This document shows, piece by piece, positions 45,154-57,884 of a stretch of DNA of 64,000 nucleotides. The position numbers and the translations under genes are program-made. The notes beneath the pieces are model-generated. The model made no database searches and was not told where the DNA came from. It saw only the letters and a program-made list of their open reading frames with translations. Every line of letters begins with the position of its first letter. Position 1 is the first letter of the stretch. This DNA comes from Tenodera sinensis. Taxonomy: Eukaryota > Arthropoda > Insecta > Mantodea > Mantidae. The stretch is from contig CM060963.1 in NCBI GenBank assembly GCA_030765045.1, positions 66,394,617-66,458,616 on the forward strand, in the 5' to 3' direction.

Positions 45154-45915
45154 ATGGAAATACTAACTAACCAATGCCCCATTGAATTTGAAATAGAAAA
45201 AGCGACTCTTATTCAACACGAAAAGTTGATCAGACTCCCATTCAATACATGGCACAAGAGAAATTTTACACGTACACTAAAGACTCAGGAGAGTTTTCTC
45301 TCCAAAATTCAAGACATCAAGAAGAATGTATACCTTCCTAATTCAAAGGAAAACTTCATATCTAAAGTCAATCCGACACAAACATTAGACATCACATATT
45401 ATTTACAGCTGACAGAAGAAGTTAAGAAAAGTGATACTCCAACTAGTGTTGTAAAATTATTGGCATTAGAGACAATCCATACTAGATTTCCAGAACACGA
45501 ATGGCTCCATATTTATACTGATGGATCATTGATGTCAAACCAAGATTGAGCAGGTGCTAGAGTCACATGTCACCTCTTTTCCTATTACAAATCTTTAAGT
45601 TATGGAACTACTAACTTTGATGGAGAAATTGAAGCAATTCGAATGGCCCTACAAAATCTTTTGTACAGAATTTCACATTTTCAGCAAGCAGGTATTCTCT
45701 CAGACTCCAGGGCAGCAATTATAGCAATTACGTCCAAGTTGTCACCAAAAAACCAAACAATTATAGAATGTTGGAAAATCCTTACCCATCTAACAGCACT
45801 TCAAAAACACCTAGTCTTCCAATGGATACCAGCTCACTGTGGACTGAGTGGTAATGAGAAAGCTGATTTTCTTGCAAAAAAGGGGAACCGGCAATGTGCA
45901 GAAATCAATAGTTAA
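45154..45915 (+). pseudogene. LINE connector and RNase H, with internal stop
   Basis: The connector (45154-45500) resembles the same part of the minus-strand LINE (LIQHEKLIRLP against LLQHEKMLRLP). RNase H has HIYTDGSLMSNQD followed by a TGA, then FDGEIEAIRMAL, GILSDSRAAI and FQWIPAHCGLSGNEKADFLA. The acidic residues and the His are present. Confidence 0.8.
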
Positions 45916-46062
45916 TCTACCATTTTATGCAGCTAAAAGATTAGTCAACTCTAAATTCAAAAAAATTATTGCAAAATATTACTATGAAAAATCAAAGATT
46001 AAAAGAACATTCAAACAGTAATTCCTGAGTATCCTCGAAAAACAGCAGTTGCAACCTTCAGG

Positions 46063-46263
46063 TTGATTACAGGACATGATTGTCTGGCAAAACATTTAAA
46101 CAGAATTGGGATATATTCTTCACCACTCTGTCCTCTATGTGATCTGCAAGAGGAAATGGATCGAGACCACCTTCAAATATGCCCGGCCACTTCTAGTGCC
46201 CCATCCATCAGTGAAAAATATTGGAGAGCAAGAGGATTAATTACTTCATTGTCAGAAAACTAG
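46063..46263 (+). pseudogene. LINE C-terminal zinc-binding segment
   Basis: ITGHDCLAKHLNRIG is followed by CPLCDLQEEMDRDHLQIC, a C-x2-C plus H-x3-C cluster matching the C-terminus of the other LINE copy. Confidence 0.7.
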
Positions 46264-46344
46264 CATTAGCTAACAAAAATTAAAATTAGTATATAAAAAC
46301 AAAATACTATGAGATCTGAAAACTTAGCACACATTCTTCAACCG

Positions 46345-47094
46345 ATACTATTGTTAATGCTGTTGGCGAACCAGGCTTTTCAAAATTACTAGATTTTACT
46401 GTACCTTGGGAGAATATTTCCTAATTTCCTTAATAACTGCTTTGTTGGTCCACCACAGGATTTCGAAAGCGGGTTCTCCCCAATAAGAATCGCTCACGTA
46501 ACTGTAGTGCCCCCTAGCTCGGAAATTTTATCTTCTCGGAAAAATAAATCACGTAATCACGTTTAATGAATATGTTGTTACTTATTTTTTTATTAATTTC
46601 CTTCATTCTACCTTTAAGTATGCTCATACTCTTGTTTTCAGGCTCTAAAAGAACAAGGAACAATTTTCTGAAAATAAGTTTATCTCCCTGGAAATCGAAC
46701 CCTGATTCTTTGGGCCGAAAGCCAATGCGCTGATGGAAAGAGCACAAAGACAGTCTATTAATCATTCCGCTCCTCTCATGTGTATAAAATGCAGCGTTCC
46801 TTTCATTTTAGAAAAATTGGTATTTAATTGAGATTTATGTTCTATTTTCTCAGGATAATGTGGAATATTGGAAGTACTGTACTATTGTTATCCTTTAGGT
46901 AAGCCATGGATTGCAACGACAGTTGGAGTGTTGTTGCATTGAAAGCTTATATTTTGTATCTGTGGACCTAGCTGAAGTTCTCCTACCCTCTGTAATTGGC
47001 GCTGTCCAGTTTACATTTTGCTGCATGGCTTATTCTAAAACTAACTAAACCGAATGCTAACAAAGTATTCGTATTGAGATACGCATTGTGAAAA
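46345..47094. other. tRNA-like remnant and unassigned DNA
   Basis: At about 46665-46745 the minus strand has TGCTCTTTCCATCAGCGCAT and AGGGTTCGATTTCC, an A-box/B-box-like pair of an old tRNA-derived sequence. The part at 46980-47094 may be the internal start of the LTR element to its right. Confidence 0.35.
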
Positions 47095-47113
47095 ATCCCA
47101 CTTCTGAGATCGG
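47095..47113 (-). other. mutated tRNA-Leu-type primer binding site
   Basis: The minus strand gives CGATCTCAGAAGTGGGAT directly after the LTR end. Its CTCAGAAGTGGGAT part matches the site at 12087-12107 (GTCAGAAGTGGGAT) apart from one base; the first bases have changed. Confidence 0.6.
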
Positions 47114-47663
47114 TGTGACAAATGACACTTTCAGTTAATTTTTCTGCCACTTTATTTCCCTTAAAATTGGATCGCAAAACACAGTCTTTTTGCTATCGTT
47201 AACACGATCTTAAACGTTGCAATTCATAGCTCTTCTGCCCTTTCATAACTTAGAGATGCACTTCACTGTCTCCAGTTTTACTCCCTCTGTGTCACAAACT
47301 GGTTCGTATAAGAAACTATTCTGACGCGACGATGATATGTCTGCAACTGTCTCTGGGATACTCAAACTCTCAACACTGACTATACACACGTACACTTAAA
47401 ACTTCTGCTAACAGCTGTCTCTCAACACTCAACGCTGAAGAACTGTGCTAACATTGGTTCGCTCGCTTGCTTTTATAATTCAGGCCAGTGCCAGTGAACA
47501 CTCCTTGGCACTTTTTAGTCGAAAGTTCTGAGAACAGTCTAGAAATACTTTGTTCTGCCACGGTCATTGTCGTCCTTACTCTAACCGCTCCATTGTCGCC
47601 GAGCCACGTATTTACGAGGTAACTTGACATTCAGTGTCTTTGAGGCGTGTGACCGTCGTTACA
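47114..47663 (-). repeat. LTR of a second retrotransposon family, copy 2
   Basis: The minus strand starts TGTAACGACGGTCACACGCC and ends ATTTGTCACA, matching 17435-17970. TATAAAAG is at 47470-47477 and AATAAA at 47151-47156. Because a primer site follows, this is a 5' LTR whose internal region and 3' LTR are lost. Confidence 0.75.
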
Positions 47664-47805
47664 GTATCAATATTGAAACTTAAATTCAAGGAACTAGAGC
47701 AAAATTCCGGTTTCGATTATTCAAATTGCAGCTTGCTGTATAAATAAATGCTTTGCTTGTTATTGCTGCTGTTAATTTCCAAGATCATATTGGTGCGCTA
47801 TTGTG

Positions 47806-47950
47806 CCGGAATTTCATCCCGCAGGAGTTCTTTTACATGCCAGTAAATTTATTGCTTTAAAGCACTCTTAAACACCATCGTGGTGGGCCGGGTTTGAACC
47901 CATGACCCTGGGATGAGTAGGTCAGCGCCTAACCAATTGAGCCTCAGAGT
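47806..47950 (-). mobile_element. tRNA-derived SINE, family B, copy 3
   Basis: The minus strand has GGCTCAATTGGTTAGGCGCT (A-box region), CTACTCATCCCAGGGTCATG and GGGTTCAAACCCGG (B-box). It ends CTCCTGCGGGATGAAATTCC. Confidence 0.8.
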
Positions 47951-47954
47951 GACA

Positions 47955-48599
47955 GTTTGCTGTGTCTCACAGCTGCACGGCTGAGAAAGTTTCACATATA
48001 ACCGCTATGAGAGCCAATGGAGATCAAAATAAGAACGATATACAATATGCGGACAATTCAAAAGGAGTTAAAAATCCAATAGTATGGTAAAATGTCAATT
48101 CTAAGGTTATCTGTTTGTAAATCGGGCAACACATATGAACAAATACTTAAGTCACTGTGCATTCTAAACAGTACAGGTGACAGTTTACTGATATCTCAGT
48201 GTGTTTGAACAATATTTATCTACATAAATAACTACATATTAGAACTGGCGTAAAATATGGTGAGGTAGTTATACTACAGGGAAAATAGGACTCATAACCC
48301 CTTATTTTAAGGAAATAACTTGAAGAGGACCAAGCTGTAAAAAATTCTAAGGCTATGCTTCTTAACTAATTAGCTATATCTTTTATTCCACATTACTAAC
48401 ATTATATACAACCATTTTTTCAAATTTTCAAACACGTGCATTAGATAGTTTTTTAGAAAAAATGCTTTCCTTTTCAACTGAGCTACAGAAAAAGCTCATA
48501 GTAACTTAATTTCCATAATTACGTAACAAATTCCATATTTACATTCTAGAAATACTTCTCTATAAAATTAATTGAGTGAGATTCATATTAAATAAGTAT
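47955..48599. other. AT-rich DNA without recognisable genes
   Basis: Nothing is recognised. Confidence 0.45.
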
Positions 48600-49625
48600 T
48601 GTAACGCCGGCTGTCAGACGGTCCAGGATGCTTTGACTGAGGGCTTACTACAGAAGCTTTGAAAAAGAAGGCTTTCCAGAAAGATTGGTGTTACCTCGTG
48701 TATAAGCGAGTTGGCAGGGCAAGAGAAGTCGGCACGGTGGTTTAGGTGGTACACATTCGCCTCGAACCTTCGAGCTAATAGGAGTTTTTCTCCAACATGA
48801 GGAGAAGATGCCAGAAGAAGCAATCACTGACTGCCAATGAAACGACCAGTTCGGAAGCTGAGTCGACAACCATCAACATCGCAGCGGCTGAAGCTCATTT
48901 CCCAGCCCCTGCGCCATCTACTTCGCAGCTGGAAGGCTCTACAAGAGTCTCATCCAAAACCACAATGCCATCCACCACAGTCTCTCCCCTGATGTACGGG
49001 ACCTGCACCATGGTTGTGGGAGTACATACGCAGCTATCAACGCAGATGGTCCAAGAGCACGTAAAACAACGCTAGGCTTCGGTCATGAAGGTAACTAGGA
49101 TCGGCACCCGGAAAGGTGCAACTCCTCTTGTGGGCTTGTCTTTAGGGACAAGTCACACCACGAGGCCACTCTTATCTCCGGGTGGACCTCCTAAGCCAAC
49201 TCCTGAGAATAGAGCCCAGCCGAACATCCTGGATGCTGCCTTCACGAGTACATCGTGGATGGGTGTCCTTCACCGCCGAGATGCCACTGCTGTGGTGCAG
49301 CGAACAAGAAATCTACCTGCCAGCAGCACGGCCCTAAACGAACGCACCACTTCTGCGCAACCTGTTCGGGGTAGGTACGACCATTTCACCGGGCAAGCTT
49401 GCTGCCCGATACTTCCATGCTGTCACGACACAGTGTCGTGCCAAGAGCCACGGTCGACATGCGCCAGCAGCAGCCACTAACGCCTATATGAACACATGAC
49501 GAAGCAAGACGCCATGATTTAGGGATGACACCTACAAGGCTAACCCTCCGTCACACACCAATCACTTAAGAGATCCGTCACGTTAAGACCTTGTAATTGA
49601 AGCGACGTAAAATAAAGAGAAATAA
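48600..49625 (+). pseudogene. G+C-rich block, possibly a piggyBac-like remnant
   Basis: The G+C content stands well above the flanks. Plus frames 48797-49075 and 49085-49480 are open but shifted against each other. Near 49275-49370 a third frame reads RCHCCGAANKKSTC, then RTHHFCATCSG, like the Cys-rich C-terminal finger of piggyBac transposases (C-x2-C, then C-x2-C). A neighbouring frame reads CCPILPCCHDTVSC. AATAAA at about 49611 could be its polyadenylation signal. Evidence is one Cys pattern; it might be another retroelement. Confidence 0.3.
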
Positions 49626-51384
49626 TAATTGAAGTTATCATGATATGGAATTGATAATGAATACAGTTTAAGAATAATTAATAATACACCATTAACACTT
49701 CAACACTCCTTCGGCAAAATGTTATATGGTTTCCCTATATGCCTGCTTAGGTGTCAAATAAGAGGTTCTAAAGTCTCGTGAACACTGTACGCCCTTTGCT
49801 TATTGTAAAATCTCTAACATTATTTCGTCATTGTACACCATTAAAATTAACGATAAAATAAAACAAAATGTTTAAATGATATTCGAATTAGATGCGAAAC
49901 ACAATAGATCAAGCCCCGGGAAAAGTTTTTAAAAACGTGAACGCTAATGCACAGAAGAAAAACTGAAACCTGTGATTTATTCCGAGTTAGCATTGTTTTT
50001 TATAAAAGTTTAGAACCTTGTGCAAACTTTGAGCCGCTTGATTTGTTGGCCCTTTGCTTGTGTAGCTTGGCATTTTAAGAGAGTTTAATGGCTCTCTGTA
50101 ACTCCGACCCCCGCCCAAAAGCTGAAAAATAAAGCTTACTGCCACCACAGGCCCTTTTTTAAATTGAAATGTCAACATTGTTATTGGGACCTATAATTAC
50201 CGGAACATCTACAAAACCAGAACACATTGTTTCTTTCGACTCTGTAGACTTGGGTTTTGTGCAAAAAATGCTTAAACTCGATAAGTATTGATGCAGTACT
50301 CATTTATGGGTGTTTTGCTTTATTTTATGCGTTTCATTTGTGCTCCAGAAAGTTCAACTATATCTACGTACAGTCGAAAAATTTTAAGGTCTCGTAAATT
50401 CAAATATATTCACATACAAAAAACCCTACTTCTTTATTTAGCTTTGGAGAAATCCCCCATCTTTGTTCGACAAGCATTATTTGTTTGAATTCAAAACTAA
50501 CGCCTGTTAACGTAGGTCAAGTCTAGGGAATCAGCAAGAGGCAAGGATTAGGGAAATGGTTCACTCAAATGGCTGGAAGGCATGCCTTGCACCAGCTCTT
50601 GGATGAGTTCAACACGAATTTGTTTGCTGTCAAAAGTCGTGCAATAAAAAATTAACCTATGGCCGCAGATCATTTTCAGACCTGGAGGGAAGAAAGTGAG
50701 GTGCTTGAAGTATGTAAGGTGGGCACTAGGCGTACTAGAGGCTGCTACCAACTCCAATGCATAATACCGGCGTGATTCCATTGCAAATGCGTCCATGCGA
50801 CTAATGTAAGTTTGGCAACCGTATAAATACAGCTGCTTTCATACCTATTAAAATGAGACTTCGTTTGAAAATGCAAGATAAGGTTTACAAGTCGTTTCTC
50901 CCTATTCATGAAAGACATATGCTAATTATATTTTCTCAGAAATAAGAAAGATAATAACAAGATTCAATTTTCTATCGACTCGTAAGAAATCCTCACTTTT
51001 CTTGCTCTATAATTCGCAGCAGGTACCCAAACACCACTTATTTCCCTAAAAATTGCAGTGCAGTATCCAGTAGGCTAAGATAAGCTAACGTACCTCCATT
51101 TTGAAATTTAAAATATTAGGAAATAAGAAAATCTCGTTCTCTTCTTCCTCTGTCACCCAGTTGGGAGCAACGAATTAGTGAATTTTGTTATGTGTTGACT
51201 TATCGCTATATATGTATACAAATTATATTCGATTATTGTATACATTTTATTGCTGCTGTTCAACTGCTGTGGTTCTCAGTGTTCCAAAACATACTGAGCG
51301 CTTAATTTTGCTGAGAGGCATCTTCATAAAGTTTGAGGTTATTTACGTCCCGTAAATCTACAATTAGGGGTCGATGGCTAACTT
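49626..51384. other. AT-rich DNA without recognisable genes
   Basis: The minus frame at 50796-50548 has no recognisable motif. Nothing else is seen. Confidence 0.4.
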
Positions 51385-51490
51385 TCTCTCCGAAAGAAGC
51401 CATGCTAAGAATTTTTACGCCGGCAATATTCCATTACTATCCGCCGCGTTTGAACCCGCGACCTCGATGGTCATGAAATTAGCTCCCTTC
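51385..51490 (-). mobile_element. tRNA-like SINE remnant
   Basis: The minus strand reads GAGGTCGCGGGTTCAAACGC, a B-box in typical surroundings, with GCCGGCGTAAAAATTC further on. No A-box or target duplication is clear. Confidence 0.4.
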
Positions 51491-52844
51491 CTCCTGCATT
51501 TATCTGATCACAATTCTAAAATTGCAGAACAAATGGACTGGTGGAGTGCAGCGCCATTATGTTGGAAAAATCATTCAGAATGCGTTTGTTACATTCAACT
51601 ACGTTTCAGGAGATCAAATTATCGAGTTTGCTTTCTTCTATGCATGTGCTTTGCGCTGTAAATTCGCGATAACATGAAATTTCAGAACAAAAAATTATTC
51701 TCTATTTCTGCTCCAGTCGCGAAAATGGATTGTACTGACTGAAGTTTGCTAAAATATATCATACGAGTGGCTGAGCATACTTCGAAATATATGAGGATTC
51801 CATTTTATTAGTTCTTATCGAACAGCAATTTCTAAGTAAGAAAGCCAGGACGAGGCAAGCAAAGTGGAACAGCTATTGAAGTTACTTGACTTTAGGCAGG
51901 AACGTCGCAGCCAATAAACCAACTCCATCCTCCCTTGTACACTCACTCCCATTTATGCCGTCCCTGCAGCTTTGTGAGGCATTCTACTGGGCTTAACAGG
52001 TAGCGTATGTATAGCCAGGAGGTGTGTGTATCTGTTTATCTTTTGGCGCATGCACTGCCGTCGTGCATATATGCACAGTTCTAGATTATTCACTACGAAC
52101 AATGCCTTCAAATAGAAAATTTACTCCCCACTCACCCACAATTCTTACTCGATGCATCGCAATATCTGCATATGTCGTGTCAGCAGCTGAGGGACACTGC
52201 GACTGAACTTTCCTAATTTTTCAATGTTACATCTGTTTACTTGAAAATTGGCATACTTAATATGAATAAATAAAGAAATTTTAATGCAAAAGCTCAATAT
52301 TCTAGCCTAAACAGTTTCTAAGATAGAATTAAGTAATTTCATTTAGGGAAAAAAGAAATCAGTCTTTTAAAGCAACTTTTACATTTTTCAAAAAAGTATA
52401 CTGGTAGCATTTTCAGATACTTAAACAAATTGAAAATAAATTAAAAGTATTTGGTTGGGGTTGATGTTAGTACTTGCAAAGATATACTTATTTTGTTTTA
52501 TGGAGTTAGTTATAACATTCCTTTTGCTTTCAGCATAAATTATTTCCTTTGTGAGTCAATGAATAAATCAGTGAACTGCATATTTGAATATTAAAGATAA
52601 CAGGTTCGAGATTATGTGCAAATTTACATATACATCAGAGCAAAACTCAGGAATAAATATTATGCAAAGTGCAAAACTGAGGGTGAAAAAATCTGGTTCA
52701 CCACAGATGACTTAAACATATCACTGTACTTTTAAAATTGGCGGGTTGAGAAAAATGTTTGCTCAAAATGATTTACAGTATCATTGGATTACTTATATGA
52801 TATAATTAAAAAAACTGAAAATGCCATTTCCGCCTAAAAAGATC
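51491..52844. other. AT-rich DNA without recognisable genes
   Basis: Nothing is recognised. Confidence 0.45.
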
Positions 52845-53301
52845 CGATGTGTTGCACTCACATGACTTTCTCTACTCTTGTACTAATCATTCTTATTCCT
52901 ATATCTTCTTCGTGTTAGTTGAGGTAAACATTTGCAGAAATTGTCGTTACTTATTTCCTTGTAGGTGCAAGGGGAATATATCCGTATATGGTATACAGGA
53001 GGCTTTGAGCGATAGGGAAATGTGTTAAAGCTTTCAAATTCCGTTCTCTTTGCACGGTTAACATACAAATAGCGATGTTCAATTTGACAGAAGTATAAGT
53101 TCTCCAAAACTCACACAAATAACAATAAATATCTCCAAAATAGTTCACTCTACAAAGAGTTTTAGTTAAAAGTGTTACTTTTTCTTGGGAAAATGTTCCA
53201 TGTAAAGAGTAGCTTGAGGTGGTGGTATTTTATTGAAAATCTTCGTGATGTACCCTTTAAAGACGAGTTTTAGTTTTTGAGTTACGTTGTTTACGAATGG
53301 A

Positions 53302-53376
<75 letters not shown>

Positions 53377-53400
53377 GCGCGCACACACATTATATAGTGA
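52845..53400 (-). repeat. dispersed CA/TG-bearing repeat family, copy G
   Basis: Starts GTTGCACTCACATGACTTTC, includes TTCCTTGTAGGTGCAAGGGG, and continues through TAGTTTTTGAGTTACGTTGT into about 70 bp of CA (53304-53375) with CG units at its end. The part beyond the CA tract is lost. Confidence 0.75.
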
Positions 53401-53404
53401 GTTA

Positions 53405-54199
53405 GGAAAGTGACCACTCACTCAGTCGGCAGTGCTGCCAGCTTGTTTTCGACAAAACTAAAATACTCCTTAGAAAATGATCAGAGACAAAAATGTAAGA
53501 TGCAAAAGATCTACTACCAGTTTAAATTAATGTAATACCTCACTTCCACCCGTTATAAGCGTCTCGACAAGAACTACCACTAAGAAGAACGTGTCTGATA
53601 GATCACTTTGTTAAAATTAAATTAAAGCAAGATCTTGCAATTTAGGTAAGTATATCGTGCAGTACCTCGTCTTTCGTTGATCTCCAAGAGAGGAACCTGC
53701 AGGATGCGGCTTAGTACAACAGAAACTTTGAAACCCAATTGTGGGAAGGCGAAAACTATTTTGGGTTTATGATGTTCTCATGTTTCCAGTTGATTTCGAG
53801 GTTCAATGCAGGAAACGAAATCTGATATCTTACATTCACATGCAAGTTATTCGCTCTTCTACAAACGATTCGTTCAAAGGCCTACTGCTCTAGCTAGTTT
53901 GTGTTATCGTGATAAATTTTCATTATACATTAGCTGTGGGTACGTGTAAAATGGGCAAAATAATCTAAAGCAATAAGCATTATTTTAAAAAGTCTGTTAA
54001 ATAATGGCTTTAAAACAAGTCTTAAGTGTTTCATTTATAGCTCGTGTTTAACTTCAATGTCCATATCGGAGGCTTTACTTTTTGGAACATATTGCCTATA
54101 AGTCGTATATGGTAGGTTTTGGTTTGGGACTTTTTGTACATTAGGTCACACACAGATTAACAGTTATTCGTACTTCCAGACAGGGAATAATCTCAGTAT
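53405..54199. other. no recognisable gene
   Basis: Nothing is recognised. Confidence 0.45.
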
Positions 54200-54295
54200 A
54201 ATAAAACTGTCGCCTCTCAGCAGGGAGTTGAACTCAGGACCCCTCGCACAGCACGCAGGTGCTCTATCAACTGAATTGCTTTGAGATTTGATGCG
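54200..54295 (-). mobile_element. tRNA-derived SINE head
   Basis: The minus strand has TTCAGTTGATAGAGCACCTG (A-box region) and CTGAGTTCAACTCCC (B-box) at tRNA-like spacing, with degraded stems. Confidence 0.5.
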
Positions 54296-54419
54296 TTTTG
54301 GATGACAAGGAAAACAAACTTTCCCTACATATTCTGTTGCAAACTATTCTCACAATAACTTATTTCTTTCTCTACAACGTCTAGTAGGTAGAAAGTATTG
54401 TATTCCATACAGTATATTG

Positions 54420-54455
54420 ACGAATAAAAAGAAAAAAAAACATCTTTAGAAAGAG

Positions 54456-54514
<59 letters not shown>

Positions 54515-55112
54515 TGTTTGCGTGCGCGTGCGCGCGTGTGTATGTGTCTATGAACACCGTAACCCAAAAATGAAAAGCCAGTTAAAAACCAAAGTTGGTA
54601 TTTAAGTTTAATATCTTTTAGGGATACGACATGAAGCTTTAATGCTTTTGATTAAAGTATCACGTGTTTAAAGTATTTTTATAGCAAATGAAATGTTTAT
54701 TTTGAATTTTCTGGCTACAGCCCACATAATTCTGTTTACCCTTGACGGCTTTTGCATAACAGGTATGCAAAGAGGTAGAGGTAGACCAAATCTTACTGTG
54801 CAAAAATGTAGAAATAATTTTTTGTAGGGTGAACCATTTTGGAGATATTCCATGTTATTGCTGTGAGTTTTGGAATACTTAAACGTTCATCAAATGTAAT
54901 CGTTATTCATTTATTATATCTTATCCGTGCAAAGAGAACGAGTCTCAAATCTTTATAAGATTTGGCTATCCCAAAAAGCCTACTGTATTCCCATATTCCC
55001 CTTGCACCTACAAGGAAATAAGCGATAAGATAATTTCTGTAAATATTTATCTCAACAAGGATTTGTAAGAGTGGTTAGTACAAGGGTATAGAAAGTCATG
55101 TGGGTGCAAGTC
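54420..55112 (+). repeat. dispersed CA/TG-bearing repeat family, copy B
   Basis: TG repeats (54459-54512) are followed by ATGAAAAGCCAGTTAAAAAC, an AATTTTCTGGCTACAGCCCA block, AGACCAAATCTTACTGTGCA and CCCCTTGCACCTACAAGGAA. It ends AAAGTCATGTGGGTGCAAG near 55112. Confidence 0.75.
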
Positions 55113-55136
55113 ATCAGATTTTTTTCTATCTACTTT

Positions 55137-55770
55137 ATCTTAATCCAGATAACACATTTGTATAAATGGTTTTATTACATAATTCCAGCGCAGGTACAAT
55201 GAGGATAAGGGAACAGTGACAGTCAAAGCTTTAGGAGGTGGTCGCTATGTGATAGCTTTTAGATTGTTATATTGGCATGATTAGGATGAAAAAAAAAACA
55301 CTGAATGTCCGTTGGAAAAATGCATATAAATTTGAAAATTCAAACCAATAACAAGAATTATGTGAAAAGGGGCGAACTTCACAAAACATGGCAAATCGTG
55401 TGCTTTTTTCCATAGTATGATTTTGTCTATCTCTTATGGTTCACCTATTGCAAAAGGAAATCAGAAGGTAGAGAACTTCGGAGACAGTCCCCATAAAATT
55501 CAGGATTTACATTTGTATTTAAATTAAAATGTTAGAGCCATTTTTTGAGAAAATAAAAATTTTTTCAAAAGATTTGGAAAATGGTGAGATTAAATACCAA
55601 CTTTGTTGTTTAATGTACTTAAACTAAGCTAAGCTGTTCACAGAAGGCGCGCGCGTACACACATACTTTCTTAAAATGTTATTTTTTTATTCAGTGGGCC
55701 TCAAAACCTGTATTTCCAATAGAATCTTCATATGACATTTTTGAGTGGAAGTATTAAGTATGAGATAGAT
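55137..55770 (-). repeat. dispersed CA/TG-bearing repeat family, copy H
   Basis: Inverted relative to copy B and separated from it by about 25 bp. Includes GATTTTGTCTATCTCTTATG, GAGCCATTTTTTGAGAAAAT, GCTGTTCACAGAAGGCGCGC with a short GC/CA run (55645-55665), and CATTTTTGAGTGGAAGTATT. Confidence 0.7.
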
Positions 55771-55774
55771 AAAA

Positions 55775-56935
55775 TAAAAGTAATGAATTATTAAGGATAT
55801 TGATATACTATCAGGTGGAAACTGAGTTGCAATAATTACTTTGCTTCTTATTTATTTTAAGGAAGATTGAGTATTGTTAGTAGTTTCCCACGTTTAATTT
55901 GTGACCCGTATTGCTAACGCACTGCCAAGTAAACGTGCCCTGAGCCTGTCATCCGTTGTTGACTCTCATTAAACTGTTACATGAATGTCACATGGACTCG
56001 TACATCATAATAACTTAGATTGAGAATGTTTAATGTGTGATGTCATTTGTTTCAATACCAACATGAACATATCTATCCACAATGAACAGCATGGAAAGCC
56101 TACTCCACAAAAACGTGCTTAAATTGGGTTTGTTTACTTAATTTATATTTGATTTAAAAGCAAAGAAGGCAATGCCAATTGTTCTTTCACACAAGACCAT
56201 GTGCAAGATAAGCGTTAACTCAGACTGGAAATGAAATGGCCAGGATTTGAACTAAGTGGTTTTCGGTTTCTCTACTATGAAAAGATGAAGGGAAGACATT
56301 GACTTCCCCACACTGAATTCAGGTAATTTAAATAAAGCACAGATGTGCATAGAAGATGTTAGGGAAATGAATGCACAGCTTTCCCTTGTAGTGCATGATT
56401 GCTTTAATAAAAAAGAAAGTTGGTCGGAGTTATATTGTCCATATATAAACAATTACTTATCATTTACTTATGTACTTAACGTAGAGAGGTAGTGTTGTAA
56501 AAGATGTCTTTTCCATTTGTTGTTAAAATGAGTCTTTAGTCGCAAAATGATATTAAATTATTGTATCCCAGCATGTATAGGAATAAATTCGTAGACATAC
56601 GTTTGGAAATCGTGCAAACTGGAAGGACAGGATTGTTGACACCGCTAAACTCTTATAAATATTGGCCTGGAAACTTAAAAAAAAAAAAAAAAAAAAAAAT
56701 GCCACAGCACCCATTGTTACTTACAGTAACTGGTAAGCAATTTTCACGTGGAGAAGGCCATTTTCTAAGGCTGGCCTAGTTTGGACTTTAACTCGTTCTA
56801 TGTATGAACGTATGCTCGAAAGCAGTAGCTGTATTAGCAAACAAAATATCGCTTCTTCAGGCTTACTCTGTTGTCAGACTGCAGATAATGTATTCGATAA
56901 TGTGCAATTATCCCCTTTACTTTTCAAAATATATG
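55775..56935. other. AT-rich DNA with a poly-A run
   Basis: A poly-A run lies at about 56678-56699. No gene is recognised. Confidence 0.45.
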
Positions 56936-56939
56936 AATT

Positions 56940-57133
56940 TTTTATTGAGTTATAGTAAGTAGGGGAAGTATTGTATTTCACCCAAAAATTGGATGTCCAG
57001 ATTTCACCGGAATGTTTCGAGACCCCTAAATTAAGAAAAACATTTTAGAAAATGGTCCGTCTCTCTCTCTGTCTCTTTCTCTGTGGGTGTGTGTGTCTGT
57101 GTGTGTGCGTGTGTCTGTGCGTGCGTGCGTGTG

Positions 57134-57225
<92 letters not shown>

Positions 57226-57880
57226 CAGCATACCTCAGAAACGAAAAGCGGTAAACAAAGTTGGTATTTAAGTTGGTATTTAATATCCTTCGAGGATGTG
57301 ATCCGAAGATTTTGAAGGAAATTCCTCCACTCTAAACTACCTTTTTGGAAATGTTAGTGAAAATTTAGATTTTCTCAAACATTACTCTAGCGATTTTTAT
57401 TAAAATCCCATATGCTTGAGATATTTTATGACAAATGAAATGTATATTTTCAATTTTCTGGCTAAAGCCCATAAGGTCATAAGAGATATACCGCACTAAA
57501 AAATAAATGTAGATCTCATTAGAACACACAATTTATGTCTAAATGCTTTTTTTGGTGGAATGAATCATTTCGCAGATATTCCTTGTTATTTGTCTGAGTT
57601 TTGCGATAGTTATACTTTTCTCAAACTTAAGGTCATTAGTAACTTTTTATGTATTGGCATTGTAAAGATAACAGAATTTCAAAGCTTTCATTTAGCGACC
57701 AACTTTAGAACAATTGACTATCGCTCAGAGCCTACTACAATCCCAAGTTCCCCTTGCACCTACAGGAAAATTAACAATAAGATAATTTCTACGAATGTTT
57801 AGCTCGATTAAAATGAAGATAGAAGAATAAGAGTTTTAAGAATGGTTTGTGCAAAAGTAGAGAAAGTCATATGAGTGTAA
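56940..57880 (+). repeat. dispersed CA/TG-bearing repeat family, copy A (most complete)
   Basis: Order: AAGTATTGTATTTCACCC, a CCAGATTTCACCGGAATGTT block, (TG)n to 57222, GAACAGCATACCTCAGAAAC, ATTCCTCCACTCTAAACTAC, TTTTCAATTTTCTGGCTAAA, TTGGTGGAATGAATCATTTC, CCCCTTGCACCTACAGGAAA, and GAGAAAGTCATATGAGTGTAA at the end. It serves as the reference for the family, about 940 bp with the tract. No ORF, and no terminal inverted repeat that I can see. Confidence 0.8.
57081..57223. repeat. (TG)n microsatellite inside repeat copy A
   Basis: About 140 bp, mainly TG with scattered C. The 62- and 87-codon frames here are artefacts. Confidence 0.95.
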
Positions 57881-57884
57881 CACC

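Larger units (their letters stand above)
42514..46340 (+). mobile_element. nearly full-length LINE (EN-RT-RNase H), frameshifted
   Basis: Order on the plus strand: endonuclease (about 42610-43260), linker, reverse transcriptase (about 43950-44820), connector, RNase H (about 45500-45915) and a C-terminal zinc-binding segment (46060-46200). At least six frame changes or stops break it. It is of the same group as the truncated minus-strand LINE. Here the F-A-D-D box is intact, so the two copies died in different ways. Confidence 0.85.
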
